From contig MWEG01000024.1 in the NCBI GenBank assembly GCA_002070945.1, positions 1 through 34,584 of the forward strand: a DNA stretch of 34,584 nt. The letters run 5' to 3'. The notes under the pieces were generated by a model. The model was not told the DNA's origin. It saw only the letters and a list, made by a program, of their open reading frames with translations, and made no database searches. Below, one piece after another: positions 15,169 through 23,822 of the stretch; within the stretch, counting starts at the first letter, position 1; each line of letters starts with the position of its first letter. The position numbers were made by a program, and so were the translations under genes. This DNA comes from Lentisphaerae bacterium ADurb.Bin082 (lineage in GTDB: Bacteria > Verrucomicrobiota > Lentisphaeria > Oligosphaerales > Oligosphaeraceae).

Positions 15169-16430
15169 TCTCTCTTCCCGCTTTGCTGGCACCTGCCCTG
15201 GCCCAAATCACTGCCCAGGCCAGATTTCCTAAGCCAGAATTCCAAGACTACACAGAGCCGCTCCTGGAAATGGAGCTGGAGCCGTCCCTGTTCGACGATG
15301 GCTGGCTCCGAGTCGCCATCCTGGTTGGACTTCTGCTGCTGGCTGGCTTGGCTACGCATCGCTGGAAATCACGCAAAGCCCTGCTTGCCATTTCCGGCCT
15401 GACCCTCGTCGTCTGCGGATTCTGGCTGCGCCCCTGCCCCTGCCCGGTCGGATTGCACCTCAACCTGACAGCGGCCTGGACAGACAGCCACGCTCTTCCG
15501 CTCAGCCTCACCTTGCTGACCGTGCTTCCGCTCGCCGCAGCCCTGCTATTTGGCCGACTTTTCTGCATTGGCGGCTGCCCGCTTGGCGCCATCCAGGAAC
15601 TCGTCCACCTGAAAACCGTGCGCGTCCCTTTAGCTCTTGACCGCCTGCTCCGCTTCCTGCCAATCGCCATCCTTCTGCTCTCCGTCGTTGTTGCCGCTGC
15701 GAGGGGCGGTCTCCGGCTCTGCCATCTTGATCCGTTCTTCCCGATTTTCACCTTCACCTTTGCTGTCCCGCAAGTCATCTTAGGGATTGCACTGCTGGCT
15801 CTCGGCATCTTTGTTTCCAGGCCATTCTGTCGATATCTTTGCCCCTACGGCGTCCTGCTCCGGTTCTTTGCCACCTTCACCGTCAACAAGCTCACTATCA
15901 CGCATGGCGACTGCGTCAACTGCCGACTCTGCGAACAGACCTGCCCAAATGGCGCTATCTTGGCGCCGGAACCAGCCGCCTGGCCGGAAAAATACGTTGC
16001 TGGCCGGCAACGCATCCAGCGCCTGCTCGCCATCACGCCCCTTGCCCTCGCAGCCGGCGCCTGGCTCGGCTTCGCCTTGGCCCCACTAGTCGCTCAGACC
16101 AACCCGGATGTGGCCTTAGTCAAAGAACTCGACGACATGGGCGGCTCCGAAACTGTCATCGCTTTCATCGTCTCTGGCCGTTCCGAGACAGAATTGCGGC
16201 AGGCAGCCTGGAAGGCTACCCGCACCGCACGCTTAGGCATGACCGCTGCTGGCGCTATCGGTGCCCTCATCATCATGACGGAACTGATCGGCTTGGCACG
16301 GCGCCACCCGGAACGACGGAACTATACGATTGACCCGGCTCTCTGCGTCGCCTGCGGACGGTGCTTCGCACTCTGCCCAGTCGAACGCGCCCGCCAACTG
16401 CAAAACCCAAATACGGAGAAACAGACATGA
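15165..16430 (+). CDS. NapH-like membrane 4Fe-4S protein
   Basis: Predicted 421-aa polytopic protein. Hydrophobic segments lie near residues 46-62, 71-87, 108-128, 160-180 and 190-212, with another pair around 285-305 and 355-375. Family hallmarks are LFCIGGCPLGAIQEL and FCRYLCPYGVL, the paired CxxxCP motifs of the NapH / NosR / CcoG group. CVNCRLCEQTCP and a C-terminal CVACGRCFALCPVE add two 4Fe-4S motifs. An extra RPCPCPVG sits after the second helix. The family usually moves electrons between the quinone pool and periplasmic ferredoxins. It overlaps both neighbours by 4 nt and with the Tat ferredoxin likely forms one complex. It is longer than NapH (about 290 aa); the extra C-terminal helices and the single terminal cluster are its odd features. 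Confidence 0.88.
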   Translation: MISLPALLAPALAQITAQARFPKPEFQDYTEPLLEMELEPSLFDDGWLRVAILVGLLLLAGLATHRWKSRKALLAISGLTLVVCGFWLRPCPCPVGLHLNLTAAWTDSHALPLSLTLLTVLPLAAALLFGRLFCIGGCPLGAIQELVHLKTVRVPLALDRLLRFLPIAILLLSVVVAAARGGLRLCHLDPFFPIFTFTFAVPQVILGIALLALGIFVSRPFCRYLCPYGVLLRFFATFTVNKLTITHGDCVNCRLCEQTCPNGAILAPEPAAWPEKYVAGRQRIQRLLAITPLALAAGAWLGFALAPLVAQTNPDVALVKELDDMGGSETVIAFIVSGRSETELRQAAWKATRTARLGMTAAGAIGALIIMTELIGLARRHPERRNYTIDPALCVACGRCFALCPVERARQLQNPNTEKQT

Positions 16431-17050
16431 AGGTACTGTTGATCAACGGCAGCCCCAACCGTAATGGCTGCACCCACACTGCTCTGCAAACAGTCGCTGC
16501 CCAACTCCAACAGGAAGGCATCGACACCGAGGAACTCCATATCGGCAACAAGCCCATCCAAGGTTGCATCGGCTGCGGTGTCTGCCGAAAAAAGGGCAAT
16601 AGCTGCGTCTTCTCCGATGACCTGGTCAATGAAGCTGCTGAACGCCTGTGCCAGGCTGATGGTCTGGTCGTCGGCACGCCGGTCTACTACGCTGGCCCTA
16701 ATGGCGCACTATGCGCCTTCCTTGACCGGCTGTTCTTCTCCCGCGGCAGCGCTTTTGCGTTCAAGCCAGCAACCGCTGTCGTCAACTGCCGCCGCGGCGG
16801 TGCCAGCGCAGCGTTTGACCGCCTCAACAAGTATTTCACCATCGCCAAAATGCCAGTAGTCTCCTCGCAATACTGGAACTCCACACATGGAATGACGCCA
16901 GAAGAAATGCAGTCTGACCAGGAAGGCTTGCAGACTCTGCGCACACTGGGACGCAACATGGCCTGGCTGCTGAAATGCATTGACATTGCCAAAGACAAAG
17001 TGCCCCGGCCAACCCTGGAACAGACCGTCCGAACCAACTTCATCCGCTGA
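16427..17050 (+). CDS. NADPH-dependent FMN reductase / iron-sulfur flavoprotein-type flavodoxin
   Basis: Predicted 207-aa flavodoxin-fold protein. LLINGSPNRNGCTHTAL is the FMN phosphate-binding loop, and GTPVYYAGPNGALCAFLDRLFF is the second FMN contact. Between them CIGCGVCRKKGNSC resembles the compact cysteine motif of archaeal and bacterial iron-sulfur flavoproteins, so a 4Fe-4S cluster beside FMN is possible. Start ATG 16427 has GGAG eight bases upstream and overlaps the NapH-like stop by 4 nt. The protein likely relays electrons between pyridine nucleotide or ferredoxin carriers and the adjacent Fe-S proteins. Physiological partner is inferred from position. Confidence 0.88.
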   Translation: MKVLLINGSPNRNGCTHTALQTVAAQLQQEGIDTEELHIGNKPIQGCIGCGVCRKKGNSCVFSDDLVNEAAERLCQADGLVVGTPVYYAGPNGALCAFLDRLFFSRGSAFAFKPATAVVNCRRGGASAAFDRLNKYFTIAKMPVVSSQYWNSTHGMTPEEMQSDQEGLQTLRTLGRNMAWLLKCIDIAKDKVPRPTLEQTVRTNFIR

Positions 17051-17092
17051 CCACAAACGCCACTTCCCCCGAGACCAGATTGCATCAAAATT

Positions 17093-18826
17093 ATGAATCG
17101 GTCCCTCCTATACCATCTCAGTCGGAATCTCTGCCTGGTTGCACTGGCATTTCTCCTGCTGCTGGGCTGCCTGCTGGCCGCAGAATCGCAACGCGCCAGC
17201 AAAGCCCTGCCTGGCACCGAAGTCATCATCGCTGACCTGCGCGGTCAAATCGGCGAGAAATCCGGCGACCAGCAGTTCGTTGACTCTCTCCGAGACCTCG
17301 ACCTGCTGTATCGGCAGACTTATTTTCGGCATCATGACCGCATGAACCTCGGTCGCATCCTGGCGGCCGCCGGCCTGTTCGCCTTTCTCGCCGGCGCTGC
17401 TGGCATGGCCATTACGGGCGACTACGCCCTGCGCAAACCGTCTGGAGCTGCGACCGCAGCACAACTCCAGCAGAACACGTATCTGCGGCACGGCCTGGCT
17501 GCGGCCATGGCCGTCGTTATGGTTGCCTTGGTCATCACCACCATCCGTGATGCCAGCCAGCCGCAGCGACAAACGCCACCGGCAGACGCGCCACGGCCAG
17601 GCGCCGCTGAAACTGCCTCCAGTCAAGCCGCCGCGACCAAGACAATACCGCTCGCAGACCTTGTTCCTGTTCTGCCACTCCCTGAAGCCTTAGCTCGTGC
17701 CGCCAATTTCTGGCCAGGCTTCCGAGGCTCCATCCTCCCCAACCAAAACCGCCTGCCAGCCAACTGGAACCTACGCACTGCCTGGTCAACTAAAGTCCCG
17801 TTGCCAGGCTACAACTCGCCGGTCATCTGGGAAAACCGTATCTATCTGACCGGCGGTGACAAAAAGGAGCGCGCTATCTTCTGCTTCAGCCTCGAAGACG
17901 GGAGCCTCCTCTGGACCTGCAAAGCAGACCACGTTGCAAAATTGCCCACCGTGACTGACGACACCGGCTATGCCGCCCCTACCGCCGTCGTTGACGACAA
18001 TAGCGTCATCGCTGTATTCGCCACCGGCCAAATCATCGCTGCTGACCACCAGGGAAACCGACGCTGGACCAGCCAAATGCCTGACCAGGAAATCTCCTAC
18101 GGATACGCAGCCTCGCCATTGCTGGCAGGCGATACCCTCGTCCTCCAACACGACATGGAAAAGCAGCAAACGATTCTTGGCCTGGACCCGCTGACCGGCA
18201 ACATCCGCTGGCAGACAACCAGGCCAGCGGCCACCTCCTGGTCATCGCCAACGCTCCTCCTCACTGCCGATGGCTTCCCAGTCATCTTCACCGCAGGCAG
18301 CGCCAAGGCCGAGGCTTTTGACCTCACTACCGGCAAGCAACTCTGGGAAAACGAATGTCTGGGCGGTGAAGTGGCGACCTCCGCTTTTGTTTATCAAGGC
18401 AACTTCTACTTCGCCAATGCCGGCACCGTCGCCATCGCCTTTGAACCCCTCTCGCCAACCCCACGCTGGCAAAACCATAATGTGCCCATGCCGGATGTAG
18501 CCTCGCCGGTCGCCGCCGAAAATACGATGTACCTGTTCACCAGCGGCGGCACCGTCATCGGCCTCAATGCCAGCACTGGCGAAGAACTCTTCGAGGAAAA
18601 TTTCGACAACGGTTTTTACTCCTCGCCGGTCATCGTGGGCGGCAAAATCATCGCCGTCAACCTGGACGGCAAACTCATTGTGGTGACGCCGTCGTCAGAG
18701 CGTTTTATCCTGGAAGCCGAGCACGATCTCGAAAAATCAGTGGTGGCTATACCGGCTTTTGCCCAAGGCCGGATCATCATCCGCACGGTTGACAACCAGC
18801 TGCTCTGCCTGGAGGCCGCGCCATGA
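17093..18826 (+). CDS. Multi-helix membrane-anchored PQQ-like beta-propeller protein
   Basis: Predicted 577-aa protein. The first ~160 residues have three hydrophobic segments (about 11-28, 84-103 and 124-143), with a soluble loop between the first two. A Pro/Ala/Gln-rich linker leads to a PQQ-like propeller starting at FWPGFRGSILPNQNRLP. Blade motifs repeat: FSLEDGSLLW, LDPLTGNIRWQ, FDLTTGKQLWEN, LNASTGEELFEEN and VNLDGKLIVV. The anchor is more elaborate than in the other two propellers of the cluster. Its last 4 nt overlap the NuoEFG-like fusion, which suggests tight co-expression and possibly a physical link between the NAD(P)H-linked module and the membrane. Confidence 0.85.
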   Translation: MNRSLLYHLSRNLCLVALAFLLLLGCLLAAESQRASKALPGTEVIIADLRGQIGEKSGDQQFVDSLRDLDLLYRQTYFRHHDRMNLGRILAAAGLFAFLAGAAGMAITGDYALRKPSGAATAAQLQQNTYLRHGLAAAMAVVMVALVITTIRDASQPQRQTPPADAPRPGAAETASSQAAATKTIPLADLVPVLPLPEALARAANFWPGFRGSILPNQNRLPANWNLRTAWSTKVPLPGYNSPVIWENRIYLTGGDKKERAIFCFSLEDGSLLWTCKADHVAKLPTVTDDTGYAAPTAVVDDNSVIAVFATGQIIAADHQGNRRWTSQMPDQEISYGYAASPLLAGDTLVLQHDMEKQQTILGLDPLTGNIRWQTTRPAATSWSSPTLLLTADGFPVIFTAGSAKAEAFDLTTGKQLWENECLGGEVATSAFVYQGNFYFANAGTVAIAFEPLSPTPRWQNHNVPMPDVASPVAAENTMYLFTSGGTVIGLNASTGEELFEENFDNGFYSSPVIVGGKIIAVNLDGKLIVVTPSSERFILEAEHDLEKSVVAIPAFAQGRIIIRTVDNQLLCLEAAP

Positions 18827-21800
18827 TTGTCAACGACCTCCTGCCCCGGCTCAATGACCTCCAACGGCGGTTCGGATACCTCCCCTTGCCCGAACTGACG
18901 GCGCTGGCGGCTGAGACTGGCGTCAGCATGGCTGAAATCACCTCCACCGCCACCTTCTACAGCGGCTTCCGAACGCAGCCGGGCGGCAAGTACCTCATCC
19001 GCGTCTGCATCGGCGCTGCCTGCCACGTGAAAGGCGCGGAAAAAGTCTATGACGCCTTTCGCCGAGAGCTGGCCATCACCGGCGAAGACGACACCAGCGC
19101 TGACCGGCTCTTCACCGTCAGCAAAGCAGCTTGCCTCGGCTGCTGCATGCTGGCTGTCGCCGTCCAGATCGAGAATCATATCTTCGGTTGGGTCGAGCCA
19201 GCCACCGTACCGGATGTGATCCGCGATTTCCTGCATGCCAAGGCCGAGGAGTTGGCCGCCGTCCAGGAAGGCCGAGCGCCAGCCGACTCAACCGGCGCCA
19301 GCGCCGAAGCCCGCGTCTGCCGCTGCTCATCTTGCCGGGCCGCCGGCGCTGAAAAAGTCTGGCAAAGCCTGCACCGCGAAGCCGGTCGCTACGGCCTTCC
19401 CGTCCACCTCCGCGAAGTCAGCTGCACCGGAAAATCCTACCGCGCCCCGGAAGTGACTATCCACAGCGTCGGCCAAAGCTTCCATTATCCTAATGTCCAG
19501 CCCGACGTCGTCCCGCGGTTACTGCGGGAGCATTGCAGCCCGCAAGGTGCCCTGGCTAAACTGCGCTGGCGTTCAGCCGGTGTTGTGGACGCTATTTACG
19601 CAGGAACTGGCGCTTGCCCTTGCCAGCCGCCCCAGGCACTCATGGCCGGCCAAGACGACAGCCTTCTGATCGCCACCGAACGCGGCGGCGAATCCACCCC
19701 GCTCGATCTCGAAGACTATCGCCGACACGGCGGCTTTGTCGCCCTCGAAACAGCCTTGAACGCATCGCCCGAAGCTATCCTGACCCAACTCGAAGCTTCC
19801 AAGCTCCGTGGTCGCGGCGGCGCTGGCTTCCCCACTGCCCGCAAATGGCGACTGGCCCTGGAAGCCGTAGGTCAACGCAAAATCGTCATCTGCAATGCTG
19901 ACGAAGGCGACCCTGGCGCATTCATGGATAGGATGCTCCTGGAGTCTTTCCCATTCCGCGTCCTGGAAGGCATCCTAATCGCCGCCCGTGTCATTGCTGC
20001 CCAGGCCGCTGTTATCTATATCCGCGAGGAATACGGCCAAGCTATCGACACCCTGACTGAAGCCATTGACATCTGCCGACGCGACGGCCTGCTGGCCAAG
20101 TTGGGGCCAGACTTTGACCTCGTCCTTTTCCGCGGTGCTGGGGCTTTTGTCTGCGGCGAGGAAACCGCGCTGCTGGAATCCTTGGAAGGCCGACGCGGCA
20201 TCCCGCGCCGACGGCCGCCCTTTCCGACCACTGCCGGGCTGTTCGGACAGCCCACCCTGATCAACAATGTCGAGACTTTCGCCTGCGTGCCCTGGATCAT
20301 CCGCCAGGGGGGCGACGCCTTTGCTCGTCATGGCGCTGCGACCTCGGCCGGCACCAAGACCTTCGCCCTGGCCGGCAAAATCCGTCGAGGCGGCCTGATC
20401 GAAGTGCCGATGGGGACGACGATTCGCACCATTGTCGAAGACATCGGCAGCGGCGCTGAAAACGGCCATCAGATCAAGGCTGTACTCATCGGCGGCCCGT
20501 CCGGCGGCTGCCTGCCCACGGCTTTGTTCGACCTGCCGGTCGACTATGAAGCCCTCACCGCCCACGGCGCGATGATGGGCTCCGGCGGTTTGGTTGTGCT
20601 TGACGAACGCGACTGCATGGTTGACATCGCCGCCTATTTCCTGGATTTCACCCGCAGCGAATCTTGCGGCAAATGCACTCTCTGCCGGGAAGGCCTCCAG
20701 CGCCTCCACGCTATGGTCGCTGACCTGACTAAGCGCCATGATGCACCGCTGCCAGCCTCCACCCTGGATGACATTCAAGCCCTGGCCCAGCATATCAGTC
20801 AAGGTGCGCTCTGCGGCCTGGGACGAACCGCGCCTAATATGATTCTCAGCGCTCTCCGCTATTTCCGAAGCGAATTCGAAGCCCATCTGCAAGGCCGTTG
20901 CCCAACCGGTAAATGCCGTGACTTAGGACGTTTCGAAATCACCGAAAAATGTATCGGATGCACGAAATGCGCTCAGCACTGCGCTGTTGGCGCTATTCCC
21001 TTCACTCCGTTCGAGCAGCACCATATCAACCAGGAACTCTGCGTCCGCTGCGGCGTCTGCCGCGACACGTGCCCGCAACACGCCATCATCGCAACCATCG
21101 CCCAAGAAGAACCCGAACCGACTCCAGAGCAACCAGCAACGCAGCCAACCGCAACGACAAATCAAACCGCCGCGACTGCTGAAGCAACTGGGCCAGCCAA
21201 GGTGAGCAAGGCAACCGGAGCGGACGAGCCGCCGGTCATCACCCTGGACGGCAAAGTCATCCCCTGGCAGGCCAATCGCACTATCTTGCAGCTCGCTGCC
21301 GCCCATGACATCGCCATTCCGACTTTATGCCATCTGCCCGGCTGCCAGGAAAATGCCCGTTGCTTGGTCTGTTCAGTCTATGACCGTGCCCTTGGCCTTT
21401 TCGTCCCTGCCTGCGACACCTTGGCCGTGGCTGGCCACCACTATGACAACAACACCCCGGACGTAACCGCTTTCCGTCGCCGTGCCGTCGAACTGTTGCT
21501 TGACCGGCATGATTTTCGCTGCGGCAGTTGCGCCAAAAAAGACACCTGCCTGCTCATCTTCCTCATGCGCACCTTCAAGGCTCGCAAGAGAACGCCCAAC
21601 CCATCTGCCACCGCCGTCGTCACCACCGACCGCATCGCGTTCTATCCCGAGCGCTGCGTGCTCTGCGGACGTTGTGTGGCTCTGTCCAGACAGCGTGGCG
21701 CTGGCCTCTGCTTCCACCACCGCGGCGGCAAAACCCAAGTCGCTCCCCCGTGGGGACAGACTTGGGAACAAGCGACCGACAACCTGGCTCAAGACCTCAT

Positions 21801-21852
21801 CGACATCTGCCCAGTCGGAGCCCTCTGCCATCCCAAGGCAGACACCAAGTGA
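18823..21852 (+). CDS. NuoE-NuoF-ferredoxin-NuoG fusion, NAD(P)H-linked electron-transfer module
   Basis: Predicted 1009-aa diaphorase-type fusion. Residues 1-140: NuoE/24-kDa domain with 2Fe-2S ligands C62, C67, C104, C108. About 164-240: second thioredoxin-like segment (CRCSSC). About 290-695: NuoF/51-kDa domain with LRGRGGAGFPT (FMN), NADEGDPGAFMDR (NADH), GAGAFVCGEETAL, and the SCGKCTLCREG...LCGLG cluster. 710-750: two ferredoxin motifs (C710/713/716/720 and C740/743/746/750). About 800-1005: NuoG N-terminal domain with 2Fe-2S ligands C836-x10-C847-x2-C850-x13-C864, the His-type cluster H896-x3-C900-x2-C903-x5-C909, and C945/948/951/996. All cluster ligands are intact. These parts are usually two or three subunits (HoxEFU, HndABC, NuoEFG). 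No hydrogenase or formate dehydrogenase catalytic gene lies nearby. It ends the cluster. Confidence 0.93.
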   Translation: MIVNDLLPRLNDLQRRFGYLPLPELTALAAETGVSMAEITSTATFYSGFRTQPGGKYLIRVCIGAACHVKGAEKVYDAFRRELAITGEDDTSADRLFTVSKAACLGCCMLAVAVQIENHIFGWVEPATVPDVIRDFLHAKAEELAAVQEGRAPADSTGASAEARVCRCSSCRAAGAEKVWQSLHREAGRYGLPVHLREVSCTGKSYRAPEVTIHSVGQSFHYPNVQPDVVPRLLREHCSPQGALAKLRWRSAGVVDAIYAGTGACPCQPPQALMAGQDDSLLIATERGGESTPLDLEDYRRHGGFVALETALNASPEAILTQLEASKLRGRGGAGFPTARKWRLALEAVGQRKIVICNADEGDPGAFMDRMLLESFPFRVLEGILIAARVIAAQAAVIYIREEYGQAIDTLTEAIDICRRDGLLAKLGPDFDLVLFRGAGAFVCGEETALLESLEGRRGIPRRRPPFPTTAGLFGQPTLINNVETFACVPWIIRQGGDAFARHGAATSAGTKTFALAGKIRRGGLIEVPMGTTIRTIVEDIGSGAENGHQIKAVLIGGPSGGCLPTALFDLPVDYEALTAHGAMMGSGGLVVLDERDCMVDIAAYFLDFTRSESCGKCTLCREGLQRLHAMVADLTKRHDAPLPASTLDDIQALAQHISQGALCGLGRTAPNMILSALRYFRSEFEAHLQGRCPTGKCRDLGRFEITEKCIGCTKCAQHCAVGAIPFTPFEQHHINQELCVRCGVCRDTCPQHAIIATIAQEEPEPTPEQPATQPTATTNQTAATAEATGPAKVSKATGADEPPVITLDGKVIPWQANRTILQLAAAHDIAIPTLCHLPGCQENARCLVCSVYDRALGLFVPACDTLAVAGHHYDNNTPDVTAFRRRAVELLLDRHDFRCGSCAKKDTCLLIFLMRTFKARKRTPNPSATAVVTTDRIAFYPERCVLCGRCVALSRQRGAGLCFHHRGGKTQVAPPWGQTWEQATDNLAQDLIDICPVGALCHPKADTK

Positions 21853-22221
21853 ATCCGAGCGTCCGAGAGGCACACTCAACGCCGCAGGTGGCTTGTTGAC
21901 CTCTTCTCGGTTTTACAGAAAAATGGACTCATTTATGATTGGGACAGCACTGCGAGCTGAAACCGTTATAACCTAAAAATTCTTGGTGGAAAAGCGACTC
22001 CAAAATACGACAGAGACTTGTCAACCGCTTCCTGAATGACTTTCTACTCCATGCCTGAAGCTTCATTCTCATTCGCAAACCTCGGAAGAGCCACGAAAAC
22101 TCTCCCGCTCAGGAAATTCGGGGCACATCCAGGACGCCTACAATCCATGACCACCCCATCTTCTAAAGCTATTCACAGAAGAAAAGACGTTCGACAAGCT
22201 TGCATTTCCATTGGATTTTAT
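21853..22221. other. Intergenic, no gene seen
   Basis: A stretch of 369 bases between the convergent fusion gene and the RhuM gene. It is more AT-rich than the cluster. The one ORF (22036-22266) runs into the opposite gene and has no recognisable motif or ribosome site. No clear intrinsic terminator was found for either flanking gene. Confidence 0.5.
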
Positions 22222-23325
22222 TCATGGTTTATCCTTCGAGTCATCCTCTGCTTCCGCAGATTTTAGCCGATTATGCCCCAACGATGATTCAAGCTGCTTC
22301 AAAACTTTATCGAAATCACTTTCAAACAAACGATCCTGAATAATTCGGTATTTCTCAAATTCACTTTCCGCATGAGCTTTGGCAATCTCAGCGGTAACCT
22401 TCCCTGCATCCTGTAGAATTTCACGGTCGGTGGCCGCGATAAAGCGATTCAGGCGCGTTTCCCAATCCTGCATGGTCATAGGAATTTTTCGCTGCGCCAT
22501 GTCTTCGGCGACATCCAGATAGGCGTTAACCAACCGCGCCAGTTGAGCCATTTCCTTTTCGCTCAGATAGTTTTTGGCGACACTGACATCGAACTTCTGA
22601 ATTTTTCCTCGCGGCGCATCCTTCCAGGTGGTCAGCCCCATATTCTGTTTGCCGGCGTGCGCACGGTTAACGATCACCTCAGCCGCTGTTTGACCATGTA
22701 TAGCCCAATGTAGTTTATTTTGCACAGTGGCGAAAAAGCGCTTGGTAGCCTGTGCTGTCACATCATAATCAACGGAGGTGGCATAGATGTCGGTGATCTT
22801 CTGGTAAAATTTGCGCTCTGAGAGACGGATTTCTCGGATGCGCTGCAACTGCTCCTCGAAATACTGTTCCGTCAAAATGGAGCCTCCGCTCTTTATCCGT
22901 TCATCATCCATCACATAGGCTTTGATGGTGTACTGCTCAATGACGGTGGTTGCCCATTTACGGAACTGCACAGCGCGTTCAGAGTTGACCTTGTAGCCGA
23001 CAGCGATAATGGCAGGCAAATTGTAGTGCTTGGTGTTATAGACCTTGCCGTCAGCGGCAGTTATTCGAAAATTTCGAATAACTGAATCCTCCTGCAACTC
23101 ACTATCGGAAAACACCTTTTTCAGGTGGTAGTTGATGGTATGGGTCGCAACATCATACAAAATTCCCATCATCTTCTGAGTCATCCAGACGCTTTCATCA
23201 GCATAGACCGCTTCGACGCCGCTGCTGCCTGATGCAGCTACAAAGATCAGATATTCTGCCGCCGAGGAGCGGACGATGAAACCACCATTTTTTGCAGGAA
23301 GCTGCGCTTTGTTCTTTACACTCAA
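22222..23325 (-). CDS. RhuM-family protein (virulence/mobile-island associated)
   Basis: Predicted 367-aa protein of the RhuM family, common in genomic islands, near restriction systems and phage genes; biochemical role unknown. AKNGGFIVRSSAAEYLIFVAASG opens the family, followed by VWMTQKMMGILYDVATHTINYHLKKVF, NTKHYNLPAIIAVGYKVNSERAVQFRKWAT (family core), and a helical C-terminal half with FFATVQNKLHWAIHGQTAAEVI. I place the start at TTG 23325, seven bases after an AAGGGGGG element. The open frame extends upstream to GTG 23430, but those ~35 residues look like an unrelated DUF3644 fragment. Composition is clearly more AT-rich than the 4.5-21.9 kb genes, consistent with acquisition by transfer. 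Confidence 0.85.
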   Translation of the reverse strand: MSVKNKAQLPAKNGGFIVRSSAAEYLIFVAASGSSGVEAVYADESVWMTQKMMGILYDVATHTINYHLKKVFSDSELQEDSVIRNFRITAADGKVYNTKHYNLPAIIAVGYKVNSERAVQFRKWATTVIEQYTIKAYVMDDERIKSGGSILTEQYFEEQLQRIREIRLSERKFYQKITDIYATSVDYDVTAQATKRFFATVQNKLHWAIHGQTAAEVIVNRAHAGKQNMGLTTWKDAPRGKIQKFDVSVAKNYLSEKEMAQLARLVNAYLDVAEDMAQRKIPMTMQDWETRLNRFIAATDREILQDAGKVTAEIAKAHAESEFEKYRIIQDRLFESDFDKVLKQLESSLGHNRLKSAEAEDDSKDKP

Positions 23326-23332
23326 TGCTTTG

Positions 23333-23340
23333 CCCCCCTT
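23333..23340 (-). promoter_or_regulatory. Ribosome-binding site supporting a TTG start for RhuM
   Basis: AAGGGGGG on the minus strand, seven bases ahead of TTG 23325. The TTG coincides with the point where RhuM-family similarity begins, so the site decides the start in favour of the shorter product. Confidence 0.45.
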
Positions 23341-23355
23341 CTTTCTGTCAGTGAC

Positions 23356-23442
23356 TTTTAACGACTCAGTCCGGCATGGAAAACCAGGTTTATTGTAAAT
23401 TTCAATGGCAGCCACCATCGCCGCGCTCACCAGTCTTAGGAA
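23356..23442 (-). pseudogene. Relic of a DUF3644-like gene
   Basis: The minus-strand frame running into RhuM reads LRLVSAAMVAAIEIYNKPG followed by FPCRTESL. The AAIEIYNKP...REE-like opening is what I know from the N-terminus of DUF3644 proteins, where about 250 more residues normally follow. Here the similarity stops after about 28 residues, and the frame continues into the RhuM leader. It looks like a deletion scar. Family assignment is from memory of the motif. Confidence 0.45.
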
Positions 23443-23822
23443 TGCCTTCGACCTTGTTCAGCACAATAAAGCAAAATATATTTAGGCACAAACCGATTGT
23501 CAAACGTTTTCATCTGGATAAGACCGCACAAGCGTAATGGGTCAGCCAATGATATAAGCTCGCACCTCACGCGCGCGACCATAGGATGGAGGCCCCCTAC
23601 AATGGGTGGGGGGGCTTGATTTCTGGAACCGCTGAAAAAATAGGCCACAAAACGCCCTTTTTCAAACGGCTTTTTGCAGAATCATAGTGATTTTGTGCTT
23701 GATTAGGATTCTGCCTGGCACGCTGGCATTATGCTTTCCATCACTAGAAATGGCACCCGTGTGCGACCGATGATTTGTGGGAACCTCAATGAAATAAGGC
23801 GAGAGGGGTGGTGCCCTGCGGC
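23443..23822. other. Intergenic, no functional gene seen
   Basis: About 380 bases with several short overlapping ORFs on both strands, none with a known motif or ribosome site. Part may be debris of the DUF3644-like gene or of another lost island gene. Confidence 0.4.

Noticed and set aside
18823..21852. Annotating the fusion as a hydrogenase subunit
   Set aside because: No H-cluster motifs (the TSCCP-type cysteine signatures) occur and no catalytic hydrogenase gene is nearby.
22036..22266. Possible 76-aa gene after the NuoEFG fusion
   Set aside because: No ribosome site or motif, overlaps the RhuM 3' end, and is of non-coding-like composition.
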